Origin: an uncultured Phycisphaerales bacterium
GTDB lineage: Bacteria > Planctomycetota > Phycisphaerae > WQYP01
Length of the DNA stretch: 23,358 bases
NCBI GenBank assembly: GCA_903868035.1
Contig: CAIPTQ010000275.1
Coordinates: 1-23,358 of the forward strand
Direction of reading: 5' to 3'
Shown here piece after piece: positions 21,749 to 23,358 of the stretch (its first letter is position 1; every line of letters begins with the position of its first letter). The position numbers and the translations under genes are program-made. The notes beneath the pieces were generated by a model. It searched no databases, was not told where the DNA came from, and saw only the letters and a program-made list of their open reading frames with translations.

Positions 21749-22780
21749 CTATTCCACCACGCGCAGGCGCACCAGATCCTGCACATCCACCAAACCCACG
21801 GGCCGGCCCGCATCATCCACCACGGGCAGTTCGTCGATCCGGAACTTGTTCAAGATCGCCAGCGCCTCGGAGGCCAGCGCCTCGATATGGATGCGCTTGG
21901 GATTGCGCGTCATGACGGCGGAGAGTTGCCTGTCCAGCAGCGCGGTGCCGCCCCCCCCCCCTCCGGCGCGCAGTTGCCGGCGCAGGTCGCCGTCGGTGAA
22001 TACGCCCGATAGCAGTCCCGCGGCATCGACGACGATCACCGCCCCCGCGCGGCGGCCGGTCACCGGGTCGCGCGCCAGCACTTCACGCACAGTCATGGTT
22101 TCGGCCATGGCTTCGAGGTTCTCGCCAATCTTGAATTCCATGACCTGCGAGACCTTGACGAGTTTGCGCCCCAGCGCCCCGCCGGGATGAAACGCCGCGA
22201 AGTCCTCCCGCGAGAATTGGCGCAGGCTCATCACGCCCAGCACCAGCGCGTCGCCGACCGCCGAGATGCAGTTCACCGTGGTCGTCGGGGCCAGCCCGTG
22301 CGGGCAGACTTCCTCGATTTTCCCCAGCTCCACCGTGATGTCGGCAAATTTTCCCAGGGCGCTGGCGCGGGTGCTGGTCACCGCCACCATCGCCACCTGC
22401 TGGCGCTTCAGGAAGTCCAGCAGCCGGACCAGTTCATCGGTCTCGCCGGAATAGGAGAGCAGCAGGGCCACATCGTTGCGCCGCACGCGGCCCAGGTCGC
22501 CGTGGAGGGCGTCCACCGGGTTGAGGAAATGCGACGGCGTGCCGGTGGAGGCGAACGACGCGCTGATGCGCTGCCCCACGAGGCCCGCCTTGCCCACGCC
22601 CGTGACGGCCACAAAGCCGTGTTGCCCGCGCGCTTCATCGGTGCGCTCGAAGATCAGCCGGATGGCCCGCACGGCCGCCGCATCGAGCTTGTCGGCCACG
22701 CTGGCGATCGACGCCGCCTCGGAGCGCACAATCTCCCGCGCCGCCCGCAGTAGTTCCGCATCACCAAGTTCCGCCGCCAT
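21749..22780 (-). CDS. kdsD: arabinose-5-phosphate isomerase (SIS plus two CBS domains)
   Basis: A 343-residue enzyme converting ribulose-5-phosphate to arabinose-5-phosphate, the first step to KDO of lipopolysaccharide. The SIS domain covers about 40-180: VTGVGKAGLVGQRISASFASTG (59-80), SHFLNPVDALHGDLG, LLLSYSGETDELVRLL and CPHGLAPTTTVNCISAVGDAL. FHPGGALGRKL at 198-207 is a hallmark of KdsD/KpsF. CBS1 is at about 215-270 and CBS2 at about 285-340 (VMTRNP, DELPVVDDAGRPVGLVDVQDL). A run of 11 G on the coding strand encodes six Gly (273-278) in the linker between the CBS domains. The ATG at 22780 has AAGGG 7 bases upstream. The 201-base region upstream, before the ispE end, is AT-rich but shows no convincing promoter by eye. 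Confidence 0.93.
   Translation of the reverse strand: MAAELGDAELLRAAREIVRSEAASIASVADKLDAAAVRAIRLIFERTDEARGQHGFVAVTGVGKAGLVGQRISASFASTGTPSHFLNPVDALHGDLGRVRRNDVALLLSYSGETDELVRLLDFLKRQQVAMVAVTSTRASALGKFADITVELGKIEEVCPHGLAPTTTVNCISAVGDALVLGVMSLRQFSREDFAAFHPGGALGRKLVKVSQVMEFKIGENLEAMAETMTVREVLARDPVTGRRAGAVIVVDAAGLLSGVFTDGDLRRQLRAGGGGGGTALLDRQLSAVMTRNPKRIHIEALASEALAILNKFRIDELPVVDDAGRPVGLVDVQDLVRLRVVE
21951..21961. repeat. homopolymer run of 11 C (11 G on the coding strand) in kdsD
   Basis: Eleven C in a row on the plus strand inside the kdsD reading frame. The stated length keeps the frame open; a change of one base would break it before CBS2. Confidence 0.9.
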
Positions 22781-22981
22781 GAGCGCCCTTCACGTAAGAC
22801 CATCCCGATCGCCGGCCACTTTACCACCAAACCCCGGCCAGCGAAAATCAAGCCCCCGAGTAATACCATTCACCACGAGGACGCGATGCGCACTAAGGGA
22901 ATTATTGTCATTTTTAGTCGATATTGCGCGATTTTAAGCCAATTTTTACGTGGATTTAAGGGTGTGCAACACGCCCAATCA

Positions 22982-23358
22982 TTACCGTAAAATTCGCACC
23001 GGCACGCAGGGGCAGGGGAGCGCTGGGGAAAGGCGGGCTTGAATTTCGGCGGCCTCCGGGGCCGTGGGGCACAGGCAAAAAAGAGTCGAGCCGCTGCCCG
23101 TCATGTGGACCGGGCGGCCCAGCGTCGCGGCAGCCAGGAGACGCAGGTCGGCAAGCCAAGGCGCCACGGCAAATGCCGCAGGTTCCAGGTCATTGATAAG
23201 CAAACCTGCGAGTTCATTGGCTGTGGCGCGGGCGCAGCGGGGCCAGTCGGTGGGGTCGCGCGGGGGGTGGCGATGGCCGGCGTCGAAGGCGTGGTAGACG
23301 TCCTTGGTGGAGCAGCCCTGCGGGGGGATGATGAGGACGGCGAAGAGGGGCTGGGCGG
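22982..23358 (-). CDS. ispE: 4-diphosphocytidyl-2-C-methyl-D-erythritol kinase, C-terminal part (cut by the window edge)
   Basis: About 124 residues are present; the start lies beyond base 23358. Reading in from the edge: PLFAVLIIPPQGCSTKDVYHAF, then RATANELAGLLINDLEPAAF, PWLADLRLLAAATLGRPVHM and TGSGSTLFCLCP, ending VPVRILR and TAA at 22982-22984. The NDLE-x-x-A block and the glycine-rich TGSGSTLF (GHMP-kinase motif 3) are typical of IspE, which phosphorylates CDP-methylerythritol in the MEP isoprenoid pathway. The frame is open from the edge without a break. It has the same strand as kdsD, 201 bases apart. Confidence 0.88.
   Translation of the reverse strand, partial: AQPLFAVLIIPPQGCSTKDVYHAFDAGHRHPPRDPTDWPRCARATANELAGLLINDLEPAAFAVAPWLADLRLLAAATLGRPVHMTGSGSTLFCLCPTAPEAAEIQARLSPALPCPCVPVRILR

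Overview
The window is GC-rich, densely coded bacterial chromosome. It most likely comes from a planctomycete, possibly of the Phycisphaerae type. The evidence is the gene mix: two secreted DUF3352-like proteins, one carrying a pilin-like tail with the NVAFRDGHVEF motif that is common in Planctomycetota; mqnD of the futalosine menaquinone route; a SpoIIE-type phosphatase; and a diderm envelope set (GT9 heptosyltransferase-like, kdsD, lnt). This assignment is inference from gene content. No rRNA, tRNA, phage, IS element or CRISPR array was seen.

Layout. 1-692: an HU-type DNA-binding gene with a good rho-independent terminator. 693-5227 (minus): a CUT2 sugar importer of the rhamnose type in the order ATPase-permease fusion, second permease, lipoprotein binding protein. 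5305-9435 (minus): SpoIIE phosphatase, DUF192 lipoprotein, Maf pyrophosphatase, GT9 glycosyltransferase and a PH-like membrane protein; GT9 and maf overlap by 4 bases and DUF192 follows at once. 9600-13747: two paralogous secreted proteins tail to tail. 14005-14996: queC and an orphan antitoxin-like gene. 15032-16426 (minus): two small membrane proteins and mqnD. 16519-17261: a complete antitoxin/PIN toxin module with a very clear promoter and operator-like dyad. 17267-20272 (minus): HEAT-repeat lipoprotein and lnt. 20426-21712: GT2 glycosyltransferase with a membrane tail. 21749-23358 (minus): kdsD, then the C-terminal part of ispE cut by the window edge.

The most unusual signal is a family of 7-base tandem repeats (GATTTTC, GAGTTTC, GATTTTT and GGTCATT-type units, 4-5 copies each) at five places inside four protein-coding genes: DUF192, maf twice, GT9 and queC. 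The reading frame stays open each time. The insertions fall in loops, at an N-terminus or in a signal peptide, often directly before a conserved strand. Because 7 is not a multiple of 3, three units make a 7-residue peptide cycle such as IENRKSK. They look like a mobile or expanding microsatellite that peppers coding sequence.

Other points of interest are a 24-bp repeat in both intergenic regions that follow plus-strand genes at convergent junctions (near 11446 and 21725), a 28-bp tandem repeat beside a large dyad upstream of the 13747 gene, a run of 11 G in kdsD, and the RhaT-RhaP type fusion.
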